Assembly: GCF_901933205.1 (NCBI RefSeq)
Contig: NC_044571.1
Span: 75,889,689-75,953,688, forward strand
DNA: 64,000 nt
Direction of reading: 5' to 3'
Source: Camarhynchus parvulus
Taxonomy: Eukaryota > Chordata > Aves > Passeriformes > Thraupidae
The notes under the pieces are model-generated. The model ran no database searches. It had not been told where the DNA came from and saw nothing but the letters and a program-made list of their open reading frames with translations. The position numbers and the translations under genes were made by a program. Shown in pieces: positions 63,901 through 64,000 of the stretch. Every line of letters begins with the position of its first letter. Within the stretch, counting starts at the first letter, position 1.

Positions 63901-64000
63901 ACCTAAGTAATAGACCATATCTTAAGCATTTGAACACTGGAAAGTTGACGGGAAATCAGACTTGGCCAATGCTGCCACAAACTCCTGCCAATCTGCACTG
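39909..64000 (-). CDS. CEP126: CEP126 gene, 3' part (six clear exons, one tentative)
   Basis: Centrosomal protein of 126 kDa (KIAA1377) localises to the centrosome, basal body and mitotic spindle and supports microtubule organisation and ciliogenesis. The exons here give about 954 residues of a protein of roughly 1,100 in human. The N-terminal coiled-coil part is missing and must lie beyond 64000. Recognisable features are a Leu/Glu-rich helical stretch ([13 protein letters not shown], then [19 protein letters not shown]), a very large Ser/Thr/Asn-rich exon of 709 codons, and a conserved C-terminal block ([38 protein letters not shown]). The large exon is low-complexity and looks fast evolving, with the ends best conserved. 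The order CEP126 then CFAP300, both in one direction, matches human 11q22. Identification rests on remembered family features and synteny. Confidence 0.88.
39974..42326 (-). other. CEP126 last intron
   Basis: About 2.35 kb of AT-rich sequence without a named repeat or extra exon. The 100-codon open frame at 40517-40819 is Phe/Tyr/Leu-rich, as expected from T-rich sequence, and is not supported. Confidence 0.7.
42327..42536 (-). CDS. CEP126: CEP126 C-terminal block exon
   Basis: A 210-bp exon with acceptor aatctcttcag and a strong GTAAGT donor, phase 1 in and phase 1 out. It encodes [20 protein letters not shown], then [20 protein letters not shown] and [20 protein letters not shown], the best-conserved C-terminal part of the family. 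The open frame continues past the donor only by chance. Confidence 0.9.
42537..43062 (-). other. CEP126 intron before the C-terminal block exon
   Basis: About 530 bp, AT-rich; nothing recognised. Confidence 0.75.
43063..43150 (-). CDS. CEP126: CEP126 exon upstream of the C-terminal block
   Basis: An 88-bp exon with acceptor tttttgatag and donor GTATAG. The only frame without a stop encodes [20 protein letters not shown] followed by MKNISKSEE. It enters in phase 0 and leaves in phase 1, which joins correctly to the next exon, forming a Val codon. Confidence 0.8.
43439..43494 (-). CDS. CEP126: CEP126 small exon, tentative
   Basis: The large exon leaves in phase 1 but the exon at 43150 must be read in phase 0, so an exon of length 3n+2 is needed between them. 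This 56-bp stretch fits: acceptor ggtttttcag, then an open frame reading [18 protein letters not shown], ending at CAT before GTTAAT. The donor is weak. The frame argument is firm; this particular exon is a candidate only. Confidence 0.45.
44001..44549 (-). mobile_element. CR1 3' half, 5'-truncated
   Basis: The plus strand shows the reverse complement of a CR1 3' region. It begins at the tail (AAAATCACAGAATGGTAGAG), followed by GGGAAGGGACCTTCTGAGGC. It then continues through CCTTCTCTTCTCCAGGCTAA, AGCCTTTCCTCATAGGAGAG and GTATTCCAGGTGTGGCCTCA. At about 550 bp it is the longest CR1 copy inside a CEP126 intron, and shares the sense of the gene. Confidence 0.9.
47437..49564 (-). CDS. CEP126: CEP126 large central exon
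   Basis: A single 2,128-bp exon, open throughout and the longest open frame in the window. The acceptor is tgtatttcag and the donor GTAAGA. It enters in phase 0, continuing directly from ...HLNNLE with [20 protein letters not shown], and leaves in phase 1 after ...TQAPKQSAS. The 709 codons are rich in Ser, Thr, Asn and Lys, without transmembrane segments or a catalytic motif. A basic cluster, PKKRRG, lies near residue 530 of the exon and could be a nuclear-localisation or microtubule-binding patch (inference). The exon alone is about two thirds of the coding sequence seen here, as in mammalian CEP126, where one exon dominates. Confidence 0.92.
53855..53945 (-). mobile_element. Short CR1 3' tail
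   Basis: The plus strand reads AGAATCATGGAACATCCCGA, then GTTGAAAGGGATCCACAAGG and ACTCCATACAGGGCAACTTG, the reverse complement of a CR1 3' end. Less than 100 bp remain. Confidence 0.65.
55041..55090. repeat. TA-rich dinucleotide stretch
   Basis: Two TA runs of about nine units separated by a short T run; a simple AT microsatellite. Confidence 0.85.
58759..58876. repeat. 55-bp tandem duplication
   Basis: Two adjacent 55-bp copies beginning AAGGTGCACAA start at 58759 and 58814 and differ at only three positions. A third copy starts at 58869 but breaks off after a few bases. The low divergence suggests a fairly recent event. It lies inside a CEP126 intron. Confidence 0.95.
59507..59705 (-). 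CDS. CEP126: CEP126 exon ending in the Leu-rich helix
   Basis: A 199-bp exon with acceptor gtatcaag and donor GTATGA. Its first base completes an Arg codon begun in the previous exon, and it ends phase 0. The product runs [20 protein letters not shown] ... [20 protein letters not shown] ... HLNNLE. The closing part is a predicted coiled-coil helix with Leu at heptad-like spacing. Confidence 0.88.
59706..63124 (-). other. CEP126 intron
   Basis: About 3.4 kb, AT-rich, with A runs near 60001-60017 and 60206-60219. No named repeat and no further exon; the flanking exons join correctly by splitting an Arg codon. Confidence 0.75.
63125..63245 (-). CDS. CEP126: CEP126 exon (first one inside the window)
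   Basis: A 121-bp exon between a ttttag acceptor and a GTAAGC donor. It enters in phase 1 (two leading bases) and leaves in phase 2. It encodes [20 protein letters not shown] followed by [19 protein letters not shown], a helical segment resembling the human region with LEEALKQIQ. The exon before it was not found in 63246-64000. Confidence 0.82.
63246..64000 (-). other. CEP126 intron, partial
   Basis: The upstream coiled-coil exons of CEP126 were not found here, so they should lie to the right of the window. Nothing else was recognised. Confidence 0.65.

Overview
The window reads as vertebrate nuclear DNA from a bird. Coding sequence is sparse and split by GT-AG introns, and the background is AT-rich with a single CpG island. 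The interspersed repeats are CR1 LINE fragments, some ending in the degenerate octamer-like tail typical of avian CR1, plus one avian-type endogenous retrovirus LTR. No tRNA, rRNA, CRISPR array or bacterial-style operon was seen.

Two protein-coding genes are supported, both on the minus strand and both incomplete. At the left, CFAP300 (C11orf70, a cytoplasmic dynein-arm assembly factor) starts in the CpG island at 9817. Four exons (9817-9708, 9284-9203, 7635-7563, 2167-2001) join in frame to give the first 144 codons, and the remaining exons lie left of position 1. At the right, CEP126 (KIAA1377, a centrosome and cilium-base protein) enters already in progress. Its exons lie at 63245-63125, 59705-59507, a very large one at 49564-47437, a tentative small one at 43494-43439, then 43150-43063, 42536-42327 and 39973-39909 with the stop codon. 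The two genes are neighbours in the same order and orientation on human 11q22, so the block looks conserved. Both products serve cilia, one in assembly of the motile axoneme and one at the basal body.

The roughly 30 kb between the genes (9818-39908) shows no supportable gene. It holds CR1 pieces (20700-22035, 22855-23065, 27382-27645, 37005-37085, 38560-39590), an LTR lodged inside the first of these (21436-21993, minus), and a 256-bp pentanucleotide array (33505-33760). The introns hold further CR1 copies (44001-44549, 53855-53945), a 55-bp tandem duplication (58759-58876) and A-rich or TA-rich tracts. Most of the other open frames in the window are chance frames in AT-rich sequence or by-products of repeats and the CpG island.

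The most useful leads are a near-perfect RFX X-box 18 bp upstream of the CFAP300 start codon, the frame argument that CEP126 needs one more small exon between 47437 and 43150, and the nested LTR-in-CR1 structure. I found no convincing sign of a previously undescribed biological system.
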